Part shown: piece by piece, positions 34,469 to 43,286 of the stretch
How positions within the stretch are numbered: position 1 is the stretch's first letter
Layout of the letters: every line of letters starts with the position of its first letter
Assembly (NCBI GenBank): GCA_905197955.1
Contig: CAJKAR010000014.1
Location: 1-64,000, forward strand
Direction: 5' to 3'
From: an uncultured Lentisphaeria bacterium
GTDB taxonomy: Bacteria; Verrucomicrobiota; Lentisphaeria; Victivallales; UBA1829
DNA length: 64,000 nucleotides
The notes under the pieces: generated by a model
The model's database searches: none
What the model saw: the letters and a program-made list of their open reading frames with translations, nothing else
What the model was told of the DNA's origin: nothing
Position numbers and translations under genes: made by a program

Positions 34469-35545
34469 TTACAGCGGTTCCGTTCTGCTGCGGAAGATCA
34501 ATTCCGATCTCGTATGATAAACGGGAAAGCGGGCAGCAGGATTTTTCAGAAGTTCAGCCATCATTTCCGCAGCTTTATCACCGATTTCCTGGAACGGATA
34601 GCGGAGGGCATAGCCATGAAATTTTCCGGATTTGATGATATGCTGTTCTTCTGCGAAAAGACGACAGCGGTCGATGATATCAATCCGATATTTTTTTGCC
34701 AGTTCCAGCATGACGAAAACATATTCGCCATTGCAATAGAATACATCGGGAATTTCTCCGGCGGCGAATTTTTTTTCCAGCTCTTCCGTGCAGTTCTGAA
34801 CCGAGGTGAAAATCTCCAGCTTCATATCTGCTTCCGGGTGATGTGCAATATAATCTTCTATTCCGGCGACCCGTTGAAGGGTCCAGATATCTTCATTTGT
34901 CGGTGCATAAAAGATCAGGCGGCGCTTTTCCTCTGCTGCCAGTTTTGCAATTTTACAACCACTCTCAAAAAATGAATAGTCAATCGAGGGAATGTCCGGT
35001 TCACTGCATTTTACAGCGACCGTGGGGAAACCGTTATTCTGAAGTTTCCGGATGATCCCGTAATAATCTTTGTGCGGGTGGATCCAGATCAGGCCGGAGA
35101 GATTTTGGGAGATCAGTTCTTCCAGCATATTCTCTTCGGAAGCGGTCAGCAAGGTTACGAATCGGGGGCGGGCTACATCCGGAGAAAGAGCCATTCCGCA
35201 CCAGCCCTGCACCGCCCAGTCAATCGCATCATAGACCAGCAGTTTACCATCGGCCACCAGAATGCCAACCACCTTATGGCTGATCGCTCCGGGAATGAAG
35301 TGGACCTTGTCCGGATTCGTATAGGTTCCGGAGCCGCGTCTGCCGATCAGATAACCTTCTCGGATCAGTTTCTGAAGTTCCAGCGTTACTGTCGAGGGCG
35401 ATAGATGAAAGCGCGTCGCCAGTTCCCGCGCAGAGGGAATCTTCACAGAGATGTCCGGTGTCTGATACAGTTTGTTGATAATCTCAAAACGAATCTTCAA
35501 ACCGGCAGGAACAAAGGTGCCTCCTGTATTTTTATGTCGCCCCAT
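34469..35545 (-). CDS. GntR-type transcriptional regulator with sugar-binding-like C domain
   Basis: A 358-residue regulator from the ATG at 35545. An upstream GTG at 35584 lies too close to the promoter. The winged helix spans residues about 15-85 (IPSARELATRFHLSPSTVTL, then LIREGYLIGRRGSGTYTN). The remainder is a LacI-like ligand domain (VVGILVADGKLL, GLIWIHPHKDYYG, PDVFYCNGEYVF). First gene of the operon with isomerase, glycosidase and pseudopilin. A perfect sigma-70 promoter and an overlapping inverted repeat suggest autorepression. Confidence 0.88.
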   Translation of the reverse strand: MGRHKNTGGTFVPAGLKIRFEIINKLYQTPDISVKIPSARELATRFHLSPSTVTLELQKLIREGYLIGRRGSGTYTNPDKVHFIPGAISHKVVGILVADGKLLVYDAIDWAVQGWCGMALSPDVARPRFVTLLTASEENMLEELISQNLSGLIWIHPHKDYYGIIRKLQNNGFPTVAVKCSEPDIPSIDYSFFESGCKIAKLAAEEKRRLIFYAPTNEDIWTLQRVAGIEDYIAHHPEADMKLEIFTSVQNCTEELEKKFAAGEIPDVFYCNGEYVFVMLELAKKYRIDIIDRCRLFAEEQHIIKSGKFHGYALRYPFQEIGDKAAEMMAELLKNPAARFPVYHTRSELIFRSRTEPL

Positions 35546-35570
35546 TTTACACTCACTTTTTGGGTTTATC

Positions 35571-35600
35571 GTATAACTTATCACACAACTTTAATTATAC
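35571..35600. promoter_or_regulatory. Probable operator over the GntR promoter
   Basis: GTATAA (35571-35576) and TTATAC (35595-35600), 18 nt apart, cover the -10 box. On the minus strand the promoter-proximal half-site is TAGTATAAT, identical to the one at 2646-2654. Confidence 0.55.
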
Positions 35601-35622
35601 TATAAAACCTTTCTATTGTCAA
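35594..35622 (-). promoter_or_regulatory. Consensus promoter of the GntR-isomerase-glycosidase-pseudopilin operon
   Basis: Read on the minus strand, TTGACA (35622-35617), 17 nt, TATAAT (35599-35594): both boxes and spacing match the consensus exactly. Confidence 0.85.
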
Positions 35623-35757
35623 GAGGCAAAATGTTTGATCTTTATTTTTTTTTGATTTGGAGATTACAAAAAAACTTGCTTCTCCGTGAGAGAGGAGCAA
35701 GGGATGGAATGTGGAAAAGTTGTTGGAACAGTCGTTTTGAGTGTTTCTGAATGTTGG

Positions 35758-36738
35758 TCAGACACTAATACGGATCAGCTGGTATTGTCTGGATCCGATT
35801 CCGAGTTTTGCTGCGGTATCAATGACTCGGGTTCCGCCGCGGGTTGTGACTCGTTCCAGAAAATGATCGCGACCGGGATCTTTGGACTGGCGGATCAGAT
35901 CCATGCAGGCCTGATCAAGGGCGACTGGATCGGTCGAAGAGAGAATTCCGATATCTTTCATGCAGGGATTTTCCGCCACAGCACAGCAGTCGCAATCCAC
36001 GGAAAGATTGCACATCATGTTGACAAATGCAATCCGGCCTCTGAAGTAGGAGAGGATGGTTCCGGCGGCTTCCGCCATGGCGTCGCCGAATACTTCAGGA
36101 GTTGCCATGTGCTTCCAGCACTCTGCCTGATCCCCGGAGACTCCGCCGGAATGAATCAGCGCTTTGCCGCGAGTGGATGCGCAGCCGATGGAGAGCTGTT
36201 TCAGTGCTCCTCCGTAACCGGCAACCGGATGCCCTTTGAAATGGGAAAGCACCAGCATGGAACGATAGTTCGCCATATTTTTCCCGACGTAATTCCGTTT
36301 CAGAATTTTTCCTTTGGGAATTGGCAGAACCAGATCCGGTCCTTCGGCATCCATCAGATCGACTTTGAAGTATTTTGTCCAGCCGTGTTCGGCAATGAGC
36401 TTCCGATGTTTTTCGGTGGAGTTTCTTGCTCCTTCGTAAGCGGTGTTGCATTCCACGACAGTTCCCTTGACCGCTTCGATCATCGGGCGCAGAAATTCAG
36501 GTCGCAGATAGTTCTGGTTCCCCTTTTCTCCGGAATGTACTTTGACGGCAACGTTTCCCGGGAGGGCTGTTCCCAGAGCATGATACATGCGGATGACACT
36601 TTCCGGAGAGATTTCCGGCGTAAAATAGACGGTCGCCGGAGAGAGCGCTTTTTTTTCCTCTGCTCTCATCAGAAATCCGGCCATGGGTGTCAATGCGGCC
36701 AGCGTCAGGGCGCTCTTTAAAAATTCACGTCTGTTCAT
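35758..36738 (-). CDS. Tat-exported DUF362 family protein
   Basis: A 326-residue protein. The N terminus is a twin-arginine signal (MNRREFLKSALTLAALTPM). The body has the DUF362 layout: VAVKVHSGEKG, LVLSHFKGHPVAGYGGALK, and the cysteine-rich CDCCAVAENPCMKDIGIL before STDPVALDQACMDLI. DUF362 proteins are often linked to Fe-S chemistry, but the activity is unknown. It is divergent from the Tat-rich redox operon and shares a 21-nt promoter element with it. The ribosome-binding site is GGAGG. Confidence 0.87.
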   Translation of the reverse strand: MNRREFLKSALTLAALTPMAGFLMRAEEKKALSPATVYFTPEISPESVIRMYHALGTALPGNVAVKVHSGEKGNQNYLRPEFLRPMIEAVKGTVVECNTAYEGARNSTEKHRKLIAEHGWTKYFKVDLMDAEGPDLVLPIPKGKILKRNYVGKNMANYRSMLVLSHFKGHPVAGYGGALKQLSIGCASTRGKALIHSGGVSGDQAECWKHMATPEVFGDAMAEAAGTILSYFRGRIAFVNMMCNLSVDCDCCAVAENPCMKDIGILSSTDPVALDQACMDLIRQSKDPGRDHFLERVTTRGGTRVIDTAAKLGIGSRQYQLIRISV

Positions 36739-36853
36739 AAGAGATCCTCCAAAAATATGGTTTCTGCATTGAACTCTCGTCAGGCATGTTTTCCGTAGGG
36801 ATACCGCATACTTCTGCTCTCTTTTCCCGGAAAACGTTTCTTTTTCTTCTTTC

Positions 36854-36891
36854 AGAATAGCTGTTTTCAGAAAAATAGCAAATACTTATTT
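36854..36891 (-). promoter_or_regulatory. DUF362 promoter with shared 21-nt element
   Basis: Read on the minus strand, TTGCTA (36881-36876), 16 nt, TATTCT (36859-36854). The -35 lies in a 21-nt element (36891-36871) starting AAATAAGTATTTG, which matches 37071-37091 at 19 of 21 positions in the same orientation relative to its gene. Confidence 0.6.
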
Positions 36892-37070
36892 TCTATACCT
36901 TGGGATTACAAAAAAGCATACCACGGGAAAATGAGGAAAGGGACTTGCATAAAAGGGCGACAACTTCTGCAAAGGACCCGCAATTCCGGAAAAGGAGAGA
37001 GCTTTCCGCTTTCTCGGGAACTTTCAGCAAAATGGTATTCGAATGCTTTGCAGGCATTGATTCTTATAAT

Positions 37071-37109
37071 AAATAAGTATTTGTTATTTGTTTAGGAAAA
37101 GAATATAAT
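37071..37109 (+). promoter_or_regulatory. Promoter of the Tat-rich redox operon with shared 21-nt element
   Basis: TTGTTA (37081-37086), 17 nt, TATAAT (37104-37109). The element AAATAAGTATTTG (37071-37083) plus the next 8 nt overlaps the -35. The leader of about 140 nt contains GGCGGAA (37157-37163) and TTCCGCC (37207-37213), able to form a stem. The rest of 36739-37258 shows nothing else. Confidence 0.65.
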
Positions 37110-37258
37110 AAATTCAGAAAAAGCAGCTGGGATTCCGTTTCGTAGGTGTTGCTCCGGGCGGAAGTGGTGTTTCAGCAGAGAGAGTTTCCGGATTTTGCGG
37201 GTGTTGTTCCGCCAGTTGTCCGGGAGTGTAGCCGAAAATGGAAAAATGAGGTAAACAA

Positions 37259-38566
37259 ATGAGAATCATCAGAAAAACAAGTTTGTATTGTCTGTGGATG
37301 CTGCTTGGATTTTTGCCGATTGCGGGAAGGGGACTTTCTGCAGAGTCATCGGCATTTCTTTCCGCAAGACCGGCCGGAGCTCAGGAGGAAATGACACGAG
37401 CAGTTCGCCGTGCACTTGAGGGGAACTTTGAGGCTCTGAACCGTGTTCGTGAATCTCTGCTTCAGGATGTGGAACCGCCTGCCGGAATCCGGGTGGAGAA
37501 TACCATGTCGGCGAATCGGAAGATCCGGTTTTACTATCCCGGCGCCAAACCGGGGCAGAGTGTGGTACTTTATCTGCATGGAGGGGGATGGACCATCGGA
37601 GGGCTTGAGGGGAGTGCGAAGTTCTGCGGAGAACTGGCAAAGGCAAGCGGACTGGATGTGGCGACATTGGACTATCGGCTGGCTCCGGAGAATCGGGCGA
37701 TGGCTGCTCTGGAGGATGTTCTTGCTTCGGTTCATCTGCTTCAGAAGCGCGGATACCGGCGGATTTATCTGGCCGGAGACAGCGCGGGGGGCAATCTCGC
37801 CGCCTGTGCTGCATGGAAACTGCGATCCCGTATTTCGGGAATCATTCTTTACTATCCGGTTGTGCTGGCGAAGAGCGGTCATTCGGAGTCGTGGCAAAAG
37901 TATGGAAATGGATTCGGACTGGATGGAGCGTTGATGGAAGCATTCAATGAATCTTATGCGCCGGGGAATCTTGCGGATCATCCGCTTGTCTCTCCTCTGC
38001 TTGGTTCAGAATTTTCCGGTTATCCGGAGACTCTGATCGTGGCGGCGGAATGCGACATCCTTTACGATCAGGGAAAAACGTTTGCGGAATTACTGAAAAA
38101 ACACGGTATTTCTGTGATCCATCAGACGATTCCCGGAACGCTGCATGCCTTTATGACCTATCCCGGAATGGCAGACGCTTATCGTGCAGGATTTCGTCTT
38201 GCGGTGAATTTCCTAAACAGAAAGGAGAGTACAATGAAAAAGAATATGATTACGCCGGAAAGCATCATTCGGATTTCTCGGATTGAGGTCAAACCGGAAC
38301 GTTTGATGGAATATCTTGCGCTTGTCCGTGAGTGCGGACGCAAGTCCATGGCAAAGGAGACGGGCGTTTATCTGATGTATTCCATGCAGGAAAAAATGCA
38401 TCCGGAGCGGATCTCCATTCTGGAAATCTACGCAGATCGTGATGCCTATGAGCGGCATATTCAGATGGATCACTTTCAAACGTATAAGCGGAACTCCCTG
38501 GATATGATCCGGAAACTGGAACTGCTGGATCAGAATCCGCTCGTTCCTGAGATGAAGATGAAATAA
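37259..38566 (+). CDS. Exported alpha/beta hydrolase fused to an ABM-type monooxygenase domain
   Basis: 435 residues with an N-terminal signal peptide (LYCLWMLLGFLPIAGRGLSA). Residues about 65-320 are an esterase/lipase of the hormone-sensitive-lipase type: oxyanion motif HGGGW, nucleophile Ser175 in GDSAGGN, Asp266, His296. From Met326 a YgiN-like antibiotic-biosynthesis-monooxygenase (ABM) domain follows (ISRIEVKPERLMEYLALVRE). That Met has its own AAAGGAGAG site (38221-38229), so the domain may also be made alone and stay in the cytoplasm. First gene of the redox operon. Confidence 0.85.
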   Translation: MRIIRKTSLYCLWMLLGFLPIAGRGLSAESSAFLSARPAGAQEEMTRAVRRALEGNFEALNRVRESLLQDVEPPAGIRVENTMSANRKIRFYYPGAKPGQSVVLYLHGGGWTIGGLEGSAKFCGELAKASGLDVATLDYRLAPENRAMAALEDVLASVHLLQKRGYRRIYLAGDSAGGNLAACAAWKLRSRISGIILYYPVVLAKSGHSESWQKYGNGFGLDGALMEAFNESYAPGNLADHPLVSPLLGSEFSGYPETLIVAAECDILYDQGKTFAELLKKHGISVIHQTIPGTLHAFMTYPGMADAYRAGFRLAVNFLNRKESTMKKNMITPESIIRISRIEVKPERLMEYLALVRECGRKSMAKETGVYLMYSMQEKMHPERISILEIYADRDAYERHIQMDHFQTYKRNSLDMIRKLELLDQNPLVPEMKMK

Positions 38567-38591
38567 AATCAGAAAAAGAAGGAGGAAGCCC

Positions 38592-39068
38592 ATGGTCAGG
38601 AAACATTTTTTATTTTTGCTGTTTTCATGGCTGCTGTTTGTCATGAATGCCTGTGGAAATGCGGAATCATCCGATCATGCTGAAACGGAGGAGAAAAAAA
38701 CAATGGCTCAGAAGATTCAAATTCAACTGGATGGACGTGTGTTCAATGCTGTGTTGTATGAAAATGCCTCGGCAAAGGATTTCCTTGCACAGCTGCCGCT
38801 GACGTTGACATTAAGTGATTTCAACGGAACGGAAAAGATTGCGGATCTGCCGAAAAGAATTTCAGAGGAGGGCGCTCCGGCTGGATTCAAGCCCGAAGCT
38901 GGAGATATCGCCTATTATGCTCCATGGGGAAATCTCGCGATTTTTTATCGGGATTTCCGCTATTCGGAAAGACTGATCCGGATTGGAAAAATAGAAGGCG
39001 ACGGCTTGAAATTCCTGCGGAATTGTGACAATCGGAAGATCGAGATCCGTCCAGTGGATTCCCATTGA
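38592..39068 (+). CDS. Lipoprotein with cyclophilin-like fold domain
   Basis: 158 residues. Hydrophobic signal ending in the lipobox-like VMNAC (Cys near residue 21), then an acidic linker and a domain of about 120 residues. KIQIQLDGRVFNAVLYENAS and GDIAYYAPWGNLAIFYRDF match the cyclophilin-like domain also found in single-domain proteins beside flavin reductases and quinol monooxygenases. The ribosome-binding site is AAGGAGGA. Function unknown, with a partner role in the redox cluster inferred from context. Confidence 0.75.
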   Translation: MVRKHFLFLLFSWLLFVMNACGNAESSDHAETEEKKTMAQKIQIQLDGRVFNAVLYENASAKDFLAQLPLTLTLSDFNGTEKIADLPKRISEEGAPAGFKPEAGDIAYYAPWGNLAIFYRDFRYSERLIRIGKIEGDGLKFLRNCDNRKIEIRPVDSH

Positions 39069-39080
39069 TAGGTAAGACGC

Positions 39081-39737
39081 ATGAACAGGCGTGATTTTCT
39101 GAAAACATCGCTGACGGTCGCCGGAGGACTCGCCTGCCGGACTCTTCTGGCCGGCCCTCTGATTCAGAATGGTGTCACAGCAAAAATGGGAGGTAAAAAA
39201 GATAAAATGAAGATTCTTGTGATTACGGGCAGTCCCCGGAAAAATGGAAATTCCACCACGCTTGCCGAACATTTTATTCGGGGTGCAAAGGAAAACGGTC
39301 ATGAGATTGTCCGTTTTGATGCGGCATTTCAAACGGTTCATCCCTGTATTGCATGCAATAAATGTTCCATGAATGGTGAGTGCGTGTTTCAAGATGATTT
39401 TGAATTTGTGCGCAGGCATATTCTGGACGCGGGTATGGTGGTGTTTGCCACGCCGATGTATTATTTCGGCATGTCTGCGCAGATAAAAACGGTGATTGAT
39501 CGCTTTTACGCGATCAATGGCTCCATTCATGTTCCGAAGAAATCGGCTTTGATTATGACTTATGCCGACAACAGTTTGCGCAAGGAGAAGGTGATCCGCG
39601 ATCATTACAAGGTTCTGGTGGATTATCTTGGCTGGACCGATGTCGGCCAGATTGTTGCACCGGGCGTCTGGCCGGCGGGAGCCGTCAACCGGACGGAATT
39701 CCCGGAGCAGGCCTATCGCCTGGGAAGGAGTCTGTGA
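39081..39737 (+). CDS. Tat-exported flavodoxin-like NAD(P)H:FMN reductase family protein
   Basis: 218 residues. Twin-arginine signal MNRRDFLKTSLTVAGG, then the FMN-binding start KILVITGSPRKNGNSTTLAE. A cysteine cluster CIACNKCSMNGEC is typical of iron-sulfur flavoproteins of this family, and ATPMYYFGMSAQIKTVIDRF follows. Export would put a flavin enzyme in the periplasm. An internal Met (MKILVI) could give a cytoplasmic form, but no ribosome-binding site is obvious there. Confidence 0.85.
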   Translation: MNRRDFLKTSLTVAGGLACRTLLAGPLIQNGVTAKMGGKKDKMKILVITGSPRKNGNSTTLAEHFIRGAKENGHEIVRFDAAFQTVHPCIACNKCSMNGECVFQDDFEFVRRHILDAGMVVFATPMYYFGMSAQIKTVIDRFYAINGSIHVPKKSALIMTYADNSLRKEKVIRDHYKVLVDYLGWTDVGQIVAPGVWPAGAVNRTEFPEQAYRLGRSL

Positions 39738-39741
39738 GCGG

Positions 39742-40719
39742 ATGGACAGACGGAATTTTATCAGGACTCTTGGGGTTGCGGGTGGCGCCGTTCTGATCGG
39801 GCATTCCAGTGGATGTTCCTCTCCGGCATCCGCAGAGAACCGCTCTGCCGGTCCGGTGCCGGATCCTCTGCTTTCCGGCGTATGCGATATCCATATTCAT
39901 TGTCTGCCGGATACCCGTCCGCGCTGCGTGGATGAGCTGACTCTGGCAAAGCAGGCGAAAGAAGCTGGATATCGTGCTCTTCTGTACAAATCGAATGACT
40001 GGAGCTGCCATGACCGCGCGTTTCTGATCCGTCAGGCGGTTCCGGATTTTGAAGTGTTCGGCAGTCTCTGCATGAATCGTGTTCATGGAGAGAAGGTCAA
40101 TGTCTATGCGGCGGAGCAGGCGTTGAAGACATCCGGGGGGCTTTGCCGGTGTATCTGGATGCCGACTTTATCGGCGGTCTGGCAGCACCGCTGCGATCGG
40201 CTTCCCGGACCGGGAATTCCTGTGCTGGATGAGCGCGGAAATGTCCTGCCGGAAGTCATCCGGGTGATGGAACTTTGCGGGGAAGCAAATATCATTTTCG
40301 CAACCGGTCACAGTTCTCCGCAGGAAAGTCTGATTCTGGCACGCAAGGCAAAGGAAATCGGCATAAGAAAATTTGTTGTGACCCATGTGAATTCTCTGAT
40401 CTGGAAACTTGGTCACGACCAGATTCTGCAGGCGGTCGATTCCGGAGCGTTTGTGGAATACTGCTATCTGCCCCGTCTCTGGGGGCCGGGGACGGGAAAT
40501 CCGCAGTTTGAACGGCAGAGCCGGGAGGAGTTCCTGAATTATGTGCGGACTGTTCCGGAGCGGAGTTTTATTTCGACGGATCTCGGTCAGCAGGGAAATC
40601 CGAATCCGATTGAGGGAATGCGCACATGCATCCGGGAGTTGCAGAGTGCCGGGATTCCTCAGAAGGATATTGATCGGATGGTGCGTCATAATCCGGCATA
40701 TCTGATCGGATTGAAATAG
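39742..40719 (+). CDS. Tat-exported amidohydrolase-like protein (DUF6282-like)
   Basis: 325 residues from the ATG at 39742, 4 nt after the previous stop. Twin-arginine signal MDRRNFIRTLGVAGGAVLIG, with a Cys shortly after that might be lipidated. The body looks like a metal-dependent TIM-barrel hydrolase: DIHIHCLPDTRPRCVDE (paired histidines), IIFATGHSS, VVTHVNS and FISTDLGQ. It resembles the uncharacterised DUF6282 family. The substrate is unknown. Confidence 0.75.
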   Translation: MDRRNFIRTLGVAGGAVLIGHSSGCSSPASAENRSAGPVPDPLLSGVCDIHIHCLPDTRPRCVDELTLAKQAKEAGYRALLYKSNDWSCHDRAFLIRQAVPDFEVFGSLCMNRVHGEKVNVYAAEQALKTSGGLCRCIWMPTLSAVWQHRCDRLPGPGIPVLDERGNVLPEVIRVMELCGEANIIFATGHSSPQESLILARKAKEIGIRKFVVTHVNSLIWKLGHDQILQAVDSGAFVEYCYLPRLWGPGTGNPQFERQSREEFLNYVRTVPERSFISTDLGQQGNPNPIEGMRTCIRELQSAGIPQKDIDRMVRHNPAYLIGLK

Positions 40720-40741
40720 GGAAAAGAGGAAGGAGACGGAA

Positions 40742-42028
40742 ATGAATCGACGTGAGTTTTTGAAATCCGCGGCATTGGTGACCGCTGCCGGAGCTGTCCT
40801 GGGGAAAGGGAGTGTGTTGAAGGCGGCGGAAGATTCGGCGAAGAAGCCGTCCGGACCGATTTTGAACTTTCAAGAGCAGATGCGCTATCGTCCGATGGGA
40901 CGGACCGGAGTGAATGTTTCCGCTCTGGGATTCGGGCTTTTGCGTCTGCCGATGCTTCCCGATGGGAAAACAGTGAACTCCGATCTGAGCGTTGCCATGA
41001 TTCATCGTGCGATTGAGGGCGGAGTGAATTACATTGATACCGGACGGGTCTATCTTGGCGGACAGAGCGAAGCCGTCGCCGGGAAGGCTCTGAAAGGCGG
41101 CTGGCGCGACCGGGTTTATGTGACATCCAAATCTCCATGGTGGATTATGGAGAATCCCGGCGATTTTGAAAAATTCTTCGACGAGTCCCGACGTGCGATC
41201 GGCACCGATGTCATTGATTTTTACCACATTCACATGATTATGCATCGGGGATGGAAGGAAAAGGTGCTTCCGTTCCGGTTGATTGATCGAATCATGAAGC
41301 TCAAGGAACAGGGAAAAATCCGTTTTACCGGATTTTCTTTTCATGACCGTCTGCAGCTTTTCAAAGAGGTTGTGGAGTCTGCTCCCTGGGATTTCTGCCT
41401 GATTCAGCACAACTATCTGGATTACGAATATGAGGCTGGCTGTCTGGGACCGAAATATGCGGCGGCCAATGGCATGGGACTTGCCGTGATGAAACCGGTG
41501 CGGACCGGTTTTCTCGCGAATCTGCCTGCTTCGATGCGTGCTGCGCTGCGTTCGACCGGAGTGGAGAAGCCGGATACGGAGTGGGCTCTGGACTATCTCT
41601 GGGATATGCCGGAAGTTAGCGTAGCTGTCAGCGGCATGGGATCCATGGCGGATGTGGAAGCCAATTTGAGATATGCGTCGAAGGCTGAACCGAACATGCT
41701 TACCCCGGATGAGCGAAAGGCGCTCGGGGCGGCGATCCGGGCTTTCCGGGAGACTCCGGGACATATTGACTGTACCGGCTGTTATCAGTGTATTCCGTGT
41801 CCGCATAATGTGGCGATCGGATATATCTTTGCGTATGTCTACAACAACTATCTTGTACATAAAGACAAGAAACGGGCGATTGCCGATTATACCGTTTCGA
41901 TGTCTCCGATTCAGCGGGGAGCACCTGCCTCCGCATGTGTGAACTGCGGAGCTTGTCTTCCCAAATGTCCGCAGAAACTTGACATTCCGCAACTGCTCAA
42001 ACGGGTCAGAAATGATTTGGAAGCCTGA
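40742..42028 (+). CDS. Tat-exported aldo/keto reductase with C-terminal 4Fe-4S ferredoxin domain
   Basis: 428 residues. Twin-arginine signal MNRREFLKSAALVTAAGAV. The AKR barrel has the catalytic set in NYIDTGRVY (Asp, Tyr), VTSKS (Lys) and FYHIHM (His). At the C terminus, Cys344, 347, 350 and 353, then Cys399-x2-402-x2-405-x3-409, can hold two clusters. Such AKR-ferredoxin fusions occur widely in anaerobes. Last gene of the redox operon. Confidence 0.9.
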   Translation: MNRREFLKSAALVTAAGAVLGKGSVLKAAEDSAKKPSGPILNFQEQMRYRPMGRTGVNVSALGFGLLRLPMLPDGKTVNSDLSVAMIHRAIEGGVNYIDTGRVYLGGQSEAVAGKALKGGWRDRVYVTSKSPWWIMENPGDFEKFFDESRRAIGTDVIDFYHIHMIMHRGWKEKVLPFRLIDRIMKLKEQGKIRFTGFSFHDRLQLFKEVVESAPWDFCLIQHNYLDYEYEAGCLGPKYAAANGMGLAVMKPVRTGFLANLPASMRAALRSTGVEKPDTEWALDYLWDMPEVSVAVSGMGSMADVEANLRYASKAEPNMLTPDERKALGAAIRAFRETPGHIDCTGCYQCIPCPHNVAIGYIFAYVYNNYLVHKDKKRAIADYTVSMSPIQRGAPASACVNCGACLPKCPQKLDIPQLLKRVRNDLEA

Positions 42029-42335
42029 GCGTAAAACAGATTATAGGTTTTCTGGTCTTTCATCAGATTTTCCCTTCTGTTCCGGAAAAGCGATCCTGTG
42101 CAGGAACAGCGTTCCGGAGCAGAAGAGGAAAAAAACGGAAAGAAGGGGGGAAATTTACCCCTTCAAGGTTTTTGGGGATCGCTTGATTTATTTTCTGCTT
42201 TTACAGTGTTTGAGACCTGATTCCAGAAAATAGCTGAGAAGAGGAAAAATCTTCTATTTTATAAAGACCTGAAATGATTTTTTGATTTGTCATGATGCGG
42301 AATTGAATCAGGAGAATGGTTTCGCTCTGGAATAG
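42029..42335. other. Non-coding interval, nothing recognisable
   Basis: About 300 bases between the ends of two convergent genes. No clear terminator, repeat or RNA gene. Confidence 0.6.
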
Positions 42336-43172
42336 TCATTTTATGGAATGGAGCATATATTTTTTCCGATATTCTCGTGGAGCTTCGCAATCCGGATAAC
42401 TTTTGAAGAAGCGGCAGAAGGAACTTTTGTCAGGGAATCCGCAACGGATTCCAATCTCTCCAATGGAAAGATCGGTCTCTGTCAGCAGCTGTCGAGCTCT
42501 GGAATGGCGGCAATTCCGGATGTATTCACTGGGGGAAATGTGCACCTTCTCCATGAATTTCTGTGAAAATGTGGAACGATTCAGAGAGATTTCAGAACAG
42601 ACATTGTTGACATTCAGGTTATTATTTGACAAATTGTTGTTGATATATTCTATCGCGTGTTCAATAGAGTTTTGTGCAATGGAGTGCTGTTTCTCCAGAG
42701 ACTCTCCGATATATTCAAAAAGGGAAAAAATTAAAAACGATGCCTTGCGTACAGAAAGGGGATCATCGTGAGGAATCAGCTTCAATAACTGATGGTGAAT
42801 ATCATAAGGAAAACCGTTTTTCAAGTGGAGCAGACGGGGAAAACAGTAACTTGCAAAAATGGACATGGCAAGAGGTCCATCAATATTAATCCATGCGTTC
42901 TGACAGTCTTCTGTTTCTGGTTTGAAGCGATGTTTTTCGCCTGGATAATAGAAAATTACGTCTCCTTCCCGCATGGGAAAAGGTTCTTGAAAAAGAAAGG
43001 CCGTTCCAGAGCCTTTGACACAAAATGTCATGCCGATATAATCGGAAAGCAGGGGCGAGACCCCTCCATCGCATTCCTGGCTGCTGATGTGTTTTCCGAC
43101 ACTTCTCACATACAGAGGAAGCGGGATGTGAAGGGGTACTTTTTTTAATGGGCGTGAAGCAGATTCATGCAT
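42336..43172 (-). CDS. AraC family transcriptional regulator
   Basis: 278 residues. N-terminal cupin (FPMREGDVIFYYPGEKHRF) as sugar sensor, C-terminal double helix-turn-helix: NNVCSEISLNRSTFSQKFME and IGEIGIRCGFPDKSSFCRFF. Divergent from a pseudopilin-glycosidase pair with a 114-nt gap, so probably their activator. Confidence 0.9.
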   Translation of the reverse strand: MHESASRPLKKVPLHIPLPLYVRSVGKHISSQECDGGVSPLLSDYIGMTFCVKGSGTAFLFQEPFPMREGDVIFYYPGEKHRFKPETEDCQNAWINIDGPLAMSIFASYCFPRLLHLKNGFPYDIHHQLLKLIPHDDPLSVRKASFLIFSLFEYIGESLEKQHSIAQNSIEHAIEYINNNLSNNNLNVNNVCSEISLNRSTFSQKFMEKVHISPSEYIRNCRHSRARQLLTETDLSIGEIGIRCGFPDKSSFCRFFKSYPDCEAPREYRKKYMLHSIK

Positions 43173-43214
43173 TTTATTTCTTTCAAAAAGATAATTTTTA
43201 CAACAATTTGTCTA

Positions 43215-43242
43215 TTGCTTTTTAGGGGAAATATATTATAAT
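43215..43242 (+). promoter_or_regulatory. Predicted promoter of the pseudopilin-glycosidase pair
   Basis: TTGCTT (43215-43220), 16 nt, TATAAT (43237-43242). The leader carries AAGGA 7 nt before the ATG. Confidence 0.6.
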
Positions 43243-43286
43243 TTCAGGAAAAAGCAACTAAGAATAATCATAACAAGGATTTTTTT

